A DNA stretch of 22,130 nucleotides. Origin: Clostridiales bacterium UBA6388. GTDB taxonomy: Bacteria; Bacillota; Clostridia; Oscillospirales; Oscillospiraceae. Positions 21,905-22,130 of this stretch are shown here, piece after piece. A program made the translations under genes and the position numbers. Position 1 is the first letter of the stretch. Every line of letters begins with the position of its first letter. Where the stretch lies: the NCBI GenBank assembly GCA_002437575.1, contig DJQK01000068.1:1-22130 (forward strand), given 5' to 3'. The notes beneath the pieces were generated by a model, which was not told the origin of the DNA, did no database searches, and saw only the letters and a list, made by a program, of their open reading frames with translations.

Positions 21905-22130
21905 ATGGGAATTTATGAAGAACTGCAAGCGCGTGGCTTGATTGCGCAGGTCACCGACGAGCCGCAGATCCGCGAGATGGTCAATAACGGCAAGGCGACG
22001 TTCTATATCGGCTTTGACTGCACGGCAGACTCGCTGCACGTCGGCCACTTTATGGCGCTGTGCCTGATGAAGCGGCTGCAGATGGCGGGCAACCGGCCCA
22101 TCGCGCTCATCGGCGGCGGCACGACCATGA
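21905..22130 (+). CDS. tyrS: Tyrosyl-tRNA synthetase, N-terminal part (3' end cut off by window)
   Basis: The first 75 codons of TyrRS are present. The class I signature appears as GFDCTADSLHVGHFMAL, where HVGH is the HIGH motif, and IGGGTTM begins the following conserved block (usually GGGTTMIGDPSGK). ATG 21905 has GAAGGAGAA at 21891-21899. Only 77 nt separate it from recN, too short for the T-box leader that often controls tyrS in Firmicutes. It may be read through from recN, since no convincing promoter is visible in the gap. Confidence 0.93.
   Translation, partial: MGIYEELQARGLIAQVTDEPQIREMVNNGKATFYIGFDCTADSLHVGHFMALCLMKRLQMAGNRPIALIGGGTTM

Overview
The window is a continuous, G+C-rich chromosomal segment from a spore-forming Firmicute of the class Clostridia. 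An Oscillospiraceae/Ruminococcaceae-type gut bacterium is my best guess. The evidence is a complete spoIIIAA-AH operon, strong GGAGG-type ribosome binding sites, occasional TTG/GTG starts, and the classic Firmicute order asp23-nusB-xseAB-ispA-dxs-tlyA-nadK-argR-recN. No phage, insertion sequence, CRISPR array, tRNA or rRNA was seen. Genes are tightly packed and mostly overlap or abut.

Layout. 1-705: 3' part of tsaD, then a strong terminator. 760-1942: a sparse stretch holding one small four-helix membrane protein gene, AT-rich palindromes, a good sigma-A promoter and a long structured leader. 1943-2824: a XerD-like tyrosine recombinase. 2825-2894: bidirectional terminators between convergent genes. 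2895-5624 (minus strand): larE-larB-larC, which make the nickel-pincer nucleotide cofactor; no lactate racemase gene larA is in the window. 5785-10378: the complete spoIIIAA-AH operon for the mother-cell-to-forespore channel, divergent from larE. 10448-10831: an Asp23/Gls24 protein with its own promoter and a strong hairpin after it. 10951-14618: nusB, a divergent TsaD paralog, xseA, xseB and ispA. 14747-14775: a terminator that closes this unit. 14809-21827: a second unit with its own promoter, made of an approximately 635-nt structured non-coding region, a four-helix membrane protein gene, dxs, tlyA, nadK, argR and recN. 21905-end: the 5' part of tyrS.

The most interesting element is the non-coding block at about 14844-15480. 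It has its own extended -10 promoter, many hairpins and no credible ORF. It lies between ispA and dxs, immediately upstream of a 190-residue four-helix membrane protein with a DxxxD motif. Position, size and neighbour all match the OLE RNA (ornate large extremophilic RNA) and its membrane partner OapA. This RNA-protein complex is rarely annotated and its molecular role is not settled. A G+C-rich terminal motif (GGGGCGGAC / GTCCGCCCC) occurs on both sides of the RNA and looks like a REP/MITE-type repeat.

Second-tier observations are the TsaD/Kae1 paralog between nusB and xseA, which keeps the metal ligands but has lost the usual GxTxDDAxGExFDKVAR motif, and the larEBC cassette without larA with a three-cysteine LarE.
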